Of a stretch of 23,473 nt of DNA, positions 15,876-23,473 are shown in pieces. The position numbers and the translations under genes are program-made. Below the pieces are notes generated by a model. The model saw only the letters and a list, made by a program, of their open reading frames with translations. It was not told the origin of the DNA and did no database searches. Origin of the DNA: LMEP-6097 sp049314535. Its GTDB lineage: Bacteria > Cyanobacteriota > Vampirovibrionia > LMEP-6097. Location: the NCBI GenBank assembly GCA_049314535.1, contig JBMOEX010000028.1, forward strand, positions 1 to 23,473, written 5' to 3'. Each line of letters opens with the position of its first letter. Within the stretch, counting starts at the first letter, position 1.

Positions 15876-17981
15876 TTAGTTTTGAATTTTTTGTTCCCAA
15901 AGATATCTAAGACTATTAAAAAAGTCTTTTGAAAAGCTTTTCATGTCAGCTGCTGCTGAGTTAAGATATTTCTCTCTAATACTGGATTTATAGTGAATGA
16001 TTCGTTCAGGGGAATTCGCGAGCTGAATAAGTTTATTAATATAATCGTTTTGATCTACTGCAATAAGTTCATCTAATTTGCTGAAATATAAGATACTTGC
16101 AGAGTTACGGTGTGCACATTTATTTCCATTGATACTAATTAAGGGAATACTCATCATTAGCGTTTCATGGGTCGTAGTGCTACCAGTAAAGGGGAATGCA
16201 TCTAATGCAATATCTATTTTCTTAAATCTTTGGAAGTAAGCATATTTGTCTGATGGATTTTCAAATTCTATTCTTTCTTTATCCACGCCGTGGTTATAAA
16301 AGAAGTCTAAAATCTTTTTTCTGTAATGAGTTGAAAAAACACTGTAATTACTCATCAAAAGTACTGATTTAGGTACTGAGTTAAGAATTTGTGCCCAAGC
16401 TTCTAGAACTTCTCTATTAATTTTCATACTATGATTAAATGATCCTAAAACAATAATTCCATCATTCCTTGCTAGAGATCTGTTTACTTGTAGGTTTTCA
16501 TAATCTTGAGCGGGATATGCAGTATGAGGCATGCGATAAATTTTTTCTGTGTAAAGTGCTTCTTCTCCTTCTCTGACTGCAAAAGGGTCTGCGATCATAT
16601 AATCTATTTGTGGCAATCCCAATGGACCAGCCTGTCCTAACCAGGTGATTTGAAGTGGGGCGGGTTTTAATGCGAAAGTCTTAAGTCGATTGCCACTGGT
16701 GTGTCCAGATAAATCAATTAATATATGGATTTGATCTTTATAAATTTTTTCTGCTAATTCGATATCTGATAAGTGATCAACATATTCTAGTTTATGGCAA
16801 ATACTGCGCAATGACTCCGAAAAGTCATTTGGTTCAATACTTGAATAACAGTGAATTTCAAAATTATTATCGTTATAACTAGATGCATGTTTTAGTAAAC
16901 TACTAATCCAAAAAAACACTGGATGATTTTTAAAGTCTGGCGAAACCAGTCCTACTTTGATAACTTTCTTGGAATTTTCCTGAAAATTTCTAATCAAGTT
17001 TGAAAAATCAAAATCTATTTTATGCTGTTCTAGAAATGGACAAATACATTTCTGGTAATAATTTTGTGAAAATTCAAGAATTTGCTCACTGGTAATTGAG
17101 TGAGAATAATGTGAGAGCATTATTAAGTTATCGTGTGCTACTGTAGAACATTCATCATAAGACACTGCCTGCAAAAACTCAGAAATCGCTTTATCAGTAT
17201 CGCCATTAGAGTAATGAAACTCTGCTCTCAGTAAATGAAAAAGATCTTGGTATTGAGGAAATAAGCATTCTAACTCATCAGTCAAGCTTTTGACTAATGT
17301 TCCCTCATCTTTCCCCAGAGCAAGAATTAGGGCATAATTAAGAGCAATACCTCTTCCTATTGAGGTGTTTGGCTGTTCTAGCGCATAAGGAAGAAATTTC
17401 TCTATTGCATAAATATCTTGAGAGATTGAATAATGTAAATGTGTAAATTTGAAATTCAATGAAGGGTTGAGAGGGCTTCTCTGTAAAGCTTGTGCAAAGA
17501 AATATAGGGCTTTATTTTTATCTTTTTCTAGATAAAAGTCTCCTAATAATTCACAGACTTCTGTGTGATATTCACGCGTTGCATTAGACTTTTCTTCAAG
17601 AGAGCTGAATATTTGAGGGTCTATACTGAGATCTAACTCTAATGATGATTTGGCAAATCCATAGAGGATTGCAAAATTATTAGGTTCTTGCAGGTAAAGC
17701 TTTTCAAATATTAGATGTGCTTTTTTAAACTCTTGAAAATTTAAATATAAAAAAGCTAATTCTTGATTTTCTATTTCAAGCTGTTCTAAATTTTTTATAT
17801 CTTTGTAATGAGCAAGAATCTTCATCATTAATTGAGGGTGGTTCCTTTTAAGAATCTCGTTATTTGAAAATTCAGTCTTTTCTTGCTCTTTTAGTAAATC
17901 TAGAGCCATTCCTAGTTTATTATTTTTAATAAGGGTTTCTATTAGTTCCAGTCTGTCGAGTTGATAATTGTTTGCGAGCAT
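15876..17981 (-). CDS. TPR-containing GT41/SPINDLY-type glycosyltransferase, copy 3
   Basis: The 701-residue protein has helical TPR-like repeats over about 1-320 and a GT41 catalytic region after that. Key positions are SPDFKNHPV near 349 (His), LIDLSGHTSGNRLKTF with LKPAPLQITWLG, GSFNHSMKIN near 518 (Lys) and FTGSTTTHE near 600. The C-terminal REKYLNSAAADMKSF...LWEQ segment is shared with copies 1 and 4, so these three form a clade distinct from the 576-residue copy. It is probably a cytoplasmic protein O-glycosyltransferase. It lies 24 bp downstream of copy 4 and 3 bp upstream of the shorter copy. Confidence 0.9.
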   Translation of the reverse strand: MLANNYQLDRLELIETLIKNNKLGMALDLLKEQEKTEFSNNEILKRNHPQLMMKILAHYKDIKNLEQLEIENQELAFLYLNFQEFKKAHLIFEKLYLQEPNNFAILYGFAKSSLELDLSIDPQIFSSLEEKSNATREYHTEVCELLGDFYLEKDKNKALYFFAQALQRSPLNPSLNFKFTHLHYSISQDIYAIEKFLPYALEQPNTSIGRGIALNYALILALGKDEGTLVKSLTDELECLFPQYQDLFHLLRAEFHYSNGDTDKAISEFLQAVSYDECSTVAHDNLIMLSHYSHSITSEQILEFSQNYYQKCICPFLEQHKIDFDFSNLIRNFQENSKKVIKVGLVSPDFKNHPVFFWISSLLKHASSYNDNNFEIHCYSSIEPNDFSESLRSICHKLEYVDHLSDIELAEKIYKDQIHILIDLSGHTSGNRLKTFALKPAPLQITWLGQAGPLGLPQIDYMIADPFAVREGEEALYTEKIYRMPHTAYPAQDYENLQVNRSLARNDGIIVLGSFNHSMKINREVLEAWAQILNSVPKSVLLMSNYSVFSTHYRKKILDFFYNHGVDKERIEFENPSDKYAYFQRFKKIDIALDAFPFTGSTTTHETLMMSIPLISINGNKCAHRNSASILYFSKLDELIAVDQNDYINKLIQLANSPERIIHYKSSIREKYLNSAAADMKSFSKDFFNSLRYLWEQKIQN

Positions 17982-18005
17982 AATATTTACTACTTTTAGG
18001 TTTGT

Positions 18006-20018
18006 TTATTTTTTTAATTCAATTATTTTTTGTCCCCAAAGATATTGAAGTCCTTTAAAAAATTTACTTGAAAAATTTTTCATATCAGCAGCTGGTGAGT
18101 TCAGGTATTTTTCTCTAATATTTTTTTTGTAGTTTACTATTCTTTCTGGGTCCTTTGCTAAATCGACTAGTTTGTTAATATACTCATCTTTACTCTTTGC
18201 AATAAGTTCTGGGAATCCCGCAACTTCTAAGATCCCAGAGCTTAAGCGAGAAGCCATTTTATTTCCAGTTAAAGTAACTAGAGGGACACTAAGCATCAAT
18301 GTTTCATGGGTTGTAGTCGATCCTCCATAAGGAAAGGGATCTAAAGCTATATCAAATTCTAGAAAACTTAGAAAGTAAGCATCTTTGTTTGATTGAGCTT
18401 TGAACACAACTCTTGACTCATGAATATTATAGGATTGAAATAATTGAATAATTTTTTTTTGATATTCTATATCGCTCACAGACGCGTTATTGATAATAAT
18501 TATAGAATTATTGACATTTTGTAAAATTTGACTCCAAGCGTGCAAAACTTCATCATTAATTTTTCTTGCATGATTGATAGAACCAAAGACTATAACGTTA
18601 TCGGTGCGTGCTAAGGAGTGATTAATTTGTAAATTACCATAATCATCAGCAGGGTAAACTACGCCTGATTTAGGCATTCGATGAATCTTTTCTACATAAA
18701 GATGCTCTTCGCCATGTCTAACGTGGTACTCATCCGTAATTACATAGTCAATTTCTGGTAATCCCTGAGTGCCTATATGCCCAAGCCAAGTTATTTGAAG
18801 AGGAGCTGGTTTAAGGGCAAAAGTATTTAACCTATTCCCAGCAGTATGGCCAGAAAGATCAACAAGGATATGGATCTCATCAGCATATATTTTTTCTGCT
18901 AATTCTCTATCAGAAAGATGATATATGTATTCTAATTTATGGCATTGAATCGATTCTGCAAGAGGGTTTTTAGTATTATTAGCATAGCAATAGATTTCAA
19001 AATCGTCTTTCCGTACATATTTCAAAAGAGAGCTTACCCAAAAAAACACTGGATGCATTTTAAAATCAGCAGAAACAAATCCTATACGTAGTTTTGGGTT
19101 TTCTTGAAATTTATTGATTAAATTTCTAAAATCAAATTCTATAGAATTTTGTATCAAGAATGGTACGATACACTGTCTGTAATAATTTTGTGCATATTCA
19201 AGAATCTCTTCACTTGAGACTTTTTCTATATAGTGAGAAACCATTATAAGCTTGCTGTGAGCAATACTGTCACGAGGGTCTATCAAAATAGCTTTTTTGA
19301 AATAATTTAAGCCTTCGTCAATGTTTCCTTCAGCGAAACTCATATGTGCTTTATAGATCCAAGTGGGACTGAAATTAGGAAAAGAATGCATTAGCTGATC
19401 TACAATTTGATTTTTTCTATAATGATCATTTTTCGCTTCAGCATTCAAGAAAGCTAAGCATAAGGCTGTATCTAGCTTTGAATTATCAACTTTTAAAGCT
19501 GCTTCCATATAATTACTTATTGCTAAAGGAGTGAGAGTTAATTTATAAATAGCTAATGCTAGGTATAAATTAACATAAGGGTTTTCTCTTTCAAAAGATA
19601 AAGCTGTTTCAAGGACTGCCTGTGCTTCTTCAAGTTTAGATTGATTTAAGTAACATATGCCTAGGCTTATGTACGCTGTTGTAAAACCGGGCTTGGATAA
19701 TATACTCTGCTTGAATGATTGAATAGCCCGATCCTTTTGTCCTAAATGAAACTCACATTCTCCTAGGGCATTCCAATATATCTCAGCTCGAATGTCCTTA
19801 TAATTAGAGAGTTCTATGGTGTTAATAGCTTCATCATACCTACCTAGAGCTTGATAAAGTAAACCAGAAATAAACAGAGTCTCTGCATCGAATGGATTTT
19901 CTGAGAGTCTGTTATTTATTATAGAAATAAGTTCATCGAAAGAACCTTTCTGAATCAGTTTTTCAGCGAGTGCTACAATATCTGTTTCATATTCAGAAAT
20001 AGAAATACTTTGTCTCAT
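18006..20018 (-). CDS. TPR-containing GT41/SPINDLY-type glycosyltransferase, copy 4
   Basis: I start this gene at ATG 20018 (670 residues, MRQSISISEYE). The open frame continues upstream to ATG 20126, but that would overlap the start of the divergent TPR gene and adds 36 basic residues unlike the paralogues. TPR repeats are clear over about 15-250. The GT41 landmarks are SADFKMHPV near 318, LVDLSGHTAGNRLNTF with LKPAPLQITWLG, GSINHARKIN near 486 (Lys) and YGGSTTTHE near 567. It ends with REKYLNSPAADMKNF...LWGQ. It is the first gene of the three-GT41 run. The donor sugar is not deducible, and flagellin or another cytoplasmic protein is a plausible acceptor. Confidence 0.88.
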   Translation of the reverse strand: MRQSISISEYETDIVALAEKLIQKGSFDELISIINNRLSENPFDAETLFISGLLYQALGRYDEAINTIELSNYKDIRAEIYWNALGECEFHLGQKDRAIQSFKQSILSKPGFTTAYISLGICYLNQSKLEEAQAVLETALSFERENPYVNLYLALAIYKLTLTPLAISNYMEAALKVDNSKLDTALCLAFLNAEAKNDHYRKNQIVDQLMHSFPNFSPTWIYKAHMSFAEGNIDEGLNYFKKAILIDPRDSIAHSKLIMVSHYIEKVSSEEILEYAQNYYRQCIVPFLIQNSIEFDFRNLINKFQENPKLRIGFVSADFKMHPVFFWVSSLLKYVRKDDFEIYCYANNTKNPLAESIQCHKLEYIYHLSDRELAEKIYADEIHILVDLSGHTAGNRLNTFALKPAPLQITWLGHIGTQGLPEIDYVITDEYHVRHGEEHLYVEKIHRMPKSGVVYPADDYGNLQINHSLARTDNVIVFGSINHARKINDEVLHAWSQILQNVNNSIIIINNASVSDIEYQKKIIQLFQSYNIHESRVVFKAQSNKDAYFLSFLEFDIALDPFPYGGSTTTHETLMLSVPLVTLTGNKMASRLSSGILEVAGFPELIAKSKDEYINKLVDLAKDPERIVNYKKNIREKYLNSPAADMKNFSSKFFKGLQYLWGQKIIELKK

Positions 20019-20109
20019 TATGTAAGCTTTTTTTGCCCAAGTTTTTGAATGGAATAGATAATCTTTATGATTGAGAGTCTTTTTATGAAAATTAGGCAGA
20101 TATAGTTCT
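20019..20109. promoter_or_regulatory. Divergent intergenic region between GT41 copy 4 and the TPR gene
   Basis: About 91 bp lie between the chosen starts. It must carry promoters for both directions if neither gene is driven from further upstream. By eye I see only weak boxes (TTGAGA at 20071 and TATAGT at 20101, spaced too far apart at 24 bp), so no specific promoter is called. Confidence 0.35.
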
Positions 20110-21576
20110 ATGGCACAAGGCTTCATTAATAAACAGACTACTGAGGGAATTGAGACTAGAAGTCTTATTGCTGAATTGATTGAGAAAAATGAGATTCAGA
20201 GAGCGAAAAAACTCTGCGATAATGAACTAGAGAAGAATCAAGCTGATACTCAAGTTTTATTTTTTTTAAGTAAGATTGCAGCGAAGCAATCAGATGTGGA
20301 TACAGCAATAGAAATTTTATTAAAGGCTTTAAATAATGAACCCACACATTTAGGCTTACAGTTTGAGCTAGCTAAGCTATTATACTCGTCACGTTCATCG
20401 TACCCAGATGCTGCGAAGGCTGCTTTAAATCTTCTGAATCAGATTAACTCTGGTGAATATTATGAAAGAGCAAAAATATTGCTCGCAGAAATTTTTACAG
20501 CTTCAGGATATTATGAAGAAGCTGTAAATCAATTGAAGATGGTTCTCGTCGCAAATCCTGATAATATGGAAGCTTATTTACAGTGGGCTAAAGTTTTAAT
20601 TAAAGAAGCCAAGAATACTGAGGCGTTTAATAAAATAGAATACGTTTTATCTAAAGATATACTTCTTCCAGAAGCTTTCTATTTAATGTCGCAAATAGTT
20701 TCTTTCTCAGACGCTGATGGGCAATATTTAAAAGAGATGAAAGAGACACTTAGAATTAAAAAGCTTTCACGAAAAGAAAAAGGTTTTTTGAATTTCGCTT
20801 TAGCCAAGGCTTTTCAAGATCAAAATGATTATAAAAGGGCTTATGAAGCTTATGCTGAAGCTGCTAATCAAGTTAACAAGGGATTGAATTATGATATTAA
20901 TTTAGATCTTAAATTTCTTGATAATATTAAAAAGACATTTAATCAGAATGTTTTCCAAAATCAAGGAGAGAACATAAATCGTAGTGAAGTATCAAATTTT
21001 AAACCCGTTTTTGTGATTAGCTTCCCTGGTTTAGGGGTTCAAGAATTAGTAAAAGACTTGTTGAAAGATAATACTAGAGCCTATCTTGGAGAAAATTCTT
21101 TTTTAAGCCAAATGTTGACGGGTTCTAGGTATAGTAATAATTTTTTGAATCTTATTACTAAATTCACGGAATTAGATTCAGAAAATTTAGATATATTTAG
21201 GCTGCATTATCTTGATAGTGTGGCAAAGATTGTCGGAGATTCAGTTCCGTCGATAGATACATCTAAAATGAATTTTATTTACGTGGGATTAATCAAATTA
21301 TTATTTCCACATGCTGAGATTATTTACTTAAAATCTACGGTAAAAGAAGATGCAATGCTTGAAACATATTTGCAGCTCTTTGATGAGCCAGAAATGAATT
21401 TTTCTTATAATTTAAAAAACCTTAATCAATTTTATATCGAGTTTGAAAAGCTTATGGAGCATTGGTTAGCTTTGTTCCCGGATATTCAAATTAGAAATTT
21501 TATTGAAGGAAGTGTAACTAAAGATTTTTTACCATTCTTCACTAAAGATTTAAATAATGTTTTGAAAATGCACTGA
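20110..21576 (+). CDS. TPR protein with a degenerate sulfotransferase-like C-terminal domain
   Basis: The 488-residue protein has TPR-like helices over about 15-260. From about 298 it follows the outline of TPR-sulfotransferases: PVFVISFP, then a GENSFLSQ segment, KMNFIYVGLIKLLFPHAEIIYL near 383, TYLQLF, and a YNLKNLNQFYIEFEKLMEHW segment. The catalytic signatures are lost. The PAPS-binding PRSGTT loop reads PGLGVQ, and the RRDP-type segment after the LFP strand reads KSTV. It is therefore probably a non-catalytic relative, perhaps a binding or scaffold protein. It lies 42 bp upstream of the MidA-like gene, in a likely operon. The start at ATG 20110 has only a weak AGG-type ribosome site. The fold call rests on pattern match alone. 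Confidence 0.72.
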   Translation: MAQGFINKQTTEGIETRSLIAELIEKNEIQRAKKLCDNELEKNQADTQVLFFLSKIAAKQSDVDTAIEILLKALNNEPTHLGLQFELAKLLYSSRSSYPDAAKAALNLLNQINSGEYYERAKILLAEIFTASGYYEEAVNQLKMVLVANPDNMEAYLQWAKVLIKEAKNTEAFNKIEYVLSKDILLPEAFYLMSQIVSFSDADGQYLKEMKETLRIKKLSRKEKGFLNFALAKAFQDQNDYKRAYEAYAEAANQVNKGLNYDINLDLKFLDNIKKTFNQNVFQNQGENINRSEVSNFKPVFVISFPGLGVQELVKDLLKDNTRAYLGENSFLSQMLTGSRYSNNFLNLITKFTELDSENLDIFRLHYLDSVAKIVGDSVPSIDTSKMNFIYVGLIKLLFPHAEIIYLKSTVKEDAMLETYLQLFDEPEMNFSYNLKNLNQFYIEFEKLMEHWLALFPDIQIRNFIEGSVTKDFLPFFTKDLNNVLKMH

Positions 21577-21600
21577 TAGTACGAGTTAGTAATTTCTGAA

Positions 21601-21625
21601 AAACCATATAAAAGGTGTATGGTTT
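21601..21625 (+). promoter_or_regulatory. Hairpin covering the start codon of the MidA-like gene
   Basis: AAACCATA (21601-21608) pairs perfectly with TATGGTTT (21618-21625) around a 9-nt loop. The loop holds the AAAGG ribosome site and the right arm holds the ATG at 21619. In RNA this would expose the ribosome site but bury the start codon. A regulatory role is inferred, and AT-rich chance pairing is possible. Confidence 0.4.
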
Positions 21626-22983
21626 CAAAAAACAATACTAAGCAGAGTGTAAAAGTCCTTCAAGATTGGACTGATTATGATAAATCTGTTGTAAATTCTA
21701 TTTCTTCAGAATATTTTGCAAAAAAAGGTGTGGATGCCTTTGATTCTCAGGCTACTAATTCTAATTCTATTCCTAATACCGTAAGTAATTCATATCCGCA
21801 TGCACTATCTATTGTTAGAATGCTGAAAGCAAATTTAGATGAATTAGATTCTTCTTCTAAAATAAGAGTTCTTGAATGTGGTGCTGGTGCCGGCTTGTTT
21901 GCGAGGCATTTTTTGTTAGCAGCACAGGAAGAAGGAATTTTGCAGAGGCTAGAGTACTTTTTAAGTGATATAGCGGCTCACTCATTAAGACAAATTCAGG
22001 AAAAGGGCATACTTGAAGAGTTTCAAGATCTAGGTGTATTTCGCCTTGTAACATTATTCTTACCAAATTTTGATTCTGTGTTTGATTTAGAAGGAAATCA
22101 GATAGCACTAGATAGTTTAGATTTAGTAATTGCTAACTATGTAGTGGATAGCCTGCCAATGATTCCTTTAAAGAAAAAGGAGGGAGGGTGTTTTGATAAA
22201 TTACAGTTAAAGATATCCCAGAATCAGTTTATCCAAAACCAGAACTTGATTAGTGATCTTGGTTTTTTATCGCGCCTAAATATCACAGAAAGATGGGTTA
22301 ACTATGATTTAGCTCAAGCTAGTGAAATGGAAAAAAAATATTTTCACATTTTAGAATCAAGTGCTAGTCATCACCCAGTGGGAGCGGAGTTGCGCTTCAG
22401 TTATTTTATTTTAGATATTATGGATAGTTTAAAAGAGAAATTAAAGCCAAAGGGCTTGTTTTATATCTATGATATTCCATCTAAGCAGGAATCAAATAAG
22501 CATTATTATTTCTTTGCTAATTCTGTTGCGAATCTTCTTAATGAGGAGTTAATTGTTGAATTTGTTCGGTCATCTAATTTAACTATCTTGGCTAGGCAGG
22601 ATGCTTATCAGTCTAATTTATTAATTATAAATACAGAACAGCCAAAACCTGATTTAGTAGAGGCTTTTAGCCGTGAATTTGAGAAGACTTGTAATATTAA
22701 TGTTTTTAACGAGATACTTAAGATGATAAACGTAATAAAAAGCCCTCAATCAGTGGAGCTTTTAAAATTTTTGGTTGATAAGTTTCAGGAGATTGATGGA
22801 AAATCTGCTTTAAGTTTAACCGCAAAGGGGCTCTATTATGAAGCTATAAAGGATTATGATACTGCTCTAGATATTTATTTAGCCGTGCGTAAGATTGATT
22901 TTTTAAATGAATGTTTAATCGAGGCTAAAATTAATAAATTAAGAGCACTGACTATTCCTAAGACTTCTTTTCAGATACTTTAG
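21619..22983 (+). CDS. MidA/NDUFAF7-like SAM-dependent methyltransferase with C-terminal TPR-like tail
   Basis: The 454-residue protein has SAM motif I VLECGAGAGLF starting near 84. An acidic-loop region and SLRQIQEKGIL are followed by LDLVIANYVVDSLP near 171, an arrangement reminiscent of the MidA/NDUFAF7 family (ANE-LDA-P type), whose characterised member methylates an arginine of a respiratory-complex protein. Residues about 395-445 resemble a single TPR-like helical pair (AKGLYYEAIKDYDTALDIY), an unusual extension. It is likely co-transcribed with the pseudo-sulfotransferase gene and ends 74 bp before the convergent flagellin gene. A protein-methylation role on flagellin or a glycosyltransferase is only a contextual guess. 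A small-molecule or sugar methyltransferase is the alternative. Confidence 0.72.
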   Translation: MVSKNNTKQSVKVLQDWTDYDKSVVNSISSEYFAKKGVDAFDSQATNSNSIPNTVSNSYPHALSIVRMLKANLDELDSSSKIRVLECGAGAGLFARHFLLAAQEEGILQRLEYFLSDIAAHSLRQIQEKGILEEFQDLGVFRLVTLFLPNFDSVFDLEGNQIALDSLDLVIANYVVDSLPMIPLKKKEGGCFDKLQLKISQNQFIQNQNLISDLGFLSRLNITERWVNYDLAQASEMEKKYFHILESSASHHPVGAELRFSYFILDIMDSLKEKLKPKGLFYIYDIPSKQESNKHYYFFANSVANLLNEELIVEFVRSSNLTILARQDAYQSNLLIINTEQPKPDLVEAFSREFEKTCNINVFNEILKMINVIKSPQSVELLKFLVDKFQEIDGKSALSLTAKGLYYEAIKDYDTALDIYLAVRKIDFLNECLIEAKINKLRALTIPKTSFQIL

Positions 22984-23000
22984 TTTTAGGAATCATAGAG

Positions 23001-23035
23001 AGGTTCATATTTAATAAACATCTCTCGATGAACCT
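23001..23035. terminator. Weak candidate terminator hairpin between convergent genes
   Basis: AGGTTCAT (23001-23008) pairs with ATGAACCT (23028-23035) around a 19-nt loop in the short gap between the converging MidA-like and flagellin genes. An alternative GAGAG/CTCTC pairing (22998-23002 with 23022-23026) overlaps it. Neither strand has a clear T-run after it, so this is a tentative bidirectional stop. Confidence 0.3.
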
Positions 23036-23057
23036 TGTAACTAACTTAACTAAGTGA

Positions 23058-23473
23058 TTAAGGTAGAAGGTTAAGTGCAATCTGTGGAGTTGCATTAGCT
23101 TGTGTAAGCATAGTAGCAGCAGATTGTTGCAAGATTTGAGCTTTTGACGTTTGTGCACTTTCAGCGGCGACATCTACATCTCGAACTCTAGATCTAGCAC
23201 TTTGTAAGTTTTCAGAATATCTATCAAGATATTCCATACTAGAAGATAATGAATTTTCATAGGCACCACCCTGAGATCTCATTCTAGAGATGTTTTGAAT
23301 CATGGTATCTAATCTACCCAGAGCAGTTGATGTTGCGATTGCGCTTGTAGCACCACTTACAGTTTTAACGTTTGCAGAGCCTATAGTGAAGGTACTTAGG
23401 GCGATGGCTCCTTCTCCAAGCGAGCCAGAGCCTGTTGAAGTGAAATCGATAAAGAAGCCTGCATTTGCTACGG
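23058..23473 (-). CDS. fliC: Flagellin, C-terminal part (cut by window edge)
   Basis: The frame is open to the window edge, so the protein's N-terminus lies beyond 23473. The visible 138 residues include a Gly/Ser/Thr-rich segment (FTSTGSGSLGEG). They are followed by the D1/D0 C-terminal region of flagellins: an AIATSTALGRLDTMIQNISR-like helix, YLDRYSENLQSARSRVRDVD, AAESAQTSKAQILQQSA, and an ending MLTQANATPQIALNLLP. These are the secretion and filament-assembly signatures of the extracellular flagellar filament. The in-frame ATG at 23303 is internal, not the start. The Ser/Thr-rich segment near the edge would be a natural O-glycosylation region, as surface-exposed flagellin domains often are. 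The gene converges on the MidA-like gene. Confidence 0.93.
   Translation of the reverse strand, partial: VANAGFFIDFTSTGSGSLGEGAIALSTFTIGSANVKTVSGATSAIATSTALGRLDTMIQNISRMRSQGGAYENSLSSSMEYLDRYSENLQSARSRVRDVDVAAESAQTSKAQILQQSAATMLTQANATPQIALNLLP

Noticed and set aside
18006..20126. Longer start for GT41 copy 4 at ATG 20126
   Set aside because: It would overlap the start of the divergent TPR gene by 17 bp and adds 36 basic residues with no TPR character. ATG 20018 leaves a normal divergent spacer.
23058..23303. Small 81-residue flagellin-like gene starting at ATG 23303
   Set aside because: The frame continues upstream to the window edge with flagellin-like sequence, so this ATG is internal to a larger flagellin gene.

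Overview
The window looks like an AT-rich bacterial chromosome segment that forms a surface-glycan or flagellin-modification island. Its right edge carries the C-terminal part of a flagellin gene. Next to it are TPR-containing O-GlcNAc-transferase-like (GT41/SPINDLY) glycosyltransferases, a TPR protein with a decayed sulfotransferase-like domain, and a MidA-like methyltransferase. The centre holds a nucleotide-sugar pathway built on CDP-glucose. The left edge holds a thermosome-type (group II-like) chaperonin, which is unusual in a flagellated bacterium. The lineage cannot be fixed from this sequence. An uncultured, AT-rich flagellated phylum is plausible (relatives of non-photosynthetic cyanobacteria are one guess), but this is inference only.

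Layout from left to right. Positions 1-199: a visibly more GC-rich stretch holding a tandem, inverted-repeat-bounded element. Positions 197-10297 (all minus, probably one long operon starting at 10297): NeuB-family synthase, TPP-dependent enzyme (ATGA overlap), zinc-domain C-methyltransferase-like protein, extended SDR, TPR-GT41, glucose-1-phosphate cytidylyltransferase, chaperonin. Positions 10298-10470: divergent regulatory region. Positions 10471-14171 (plus): second zinc-domain methyltransferase, CDP-glucose 4,6-dehydratase, and CDP-4-keto-6-deoxyglucose 3-dehydrase (RfbH/E1 type). Positions 14142-20018 (minus): three consecutive TPR-GT41 genes whose last member overlaps rfbH tail-to-tail by 30 bp. 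Positions 20110-22983 (plus): TPR/pseudo-sulfotransferase, then MidA-like methyltransferase. Positions 23058-23473 (minus): flagellin C-terminus, cut by the window edge.

How the genes may work together. RfbF, RfbG and RfbH supply the first three steps toward a CDP-3,6-dideoxy-4-keto-hexose. The TPP enzyme resembles acetolactate synthases and the YerE type that adds a two-carbon branch in yersiniose synthesis. It is translationally coupled to a NeuB-type synthase that makes 2-keto acids, so a carbon-branched sugar is a reasonable working hypothesis. The SDR and the two C-methyltransferase-like proteins would tailor the sugar. The GT41 enzymes would attach sugars to protein, with the neighbouring flagellin the obvious candidate acceptor. 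No RfbH reductase partner (E3 type), CMP-sugar synthetase, mobile-element gene, tRNA, rRNA or CRISPR array was seen in the window.
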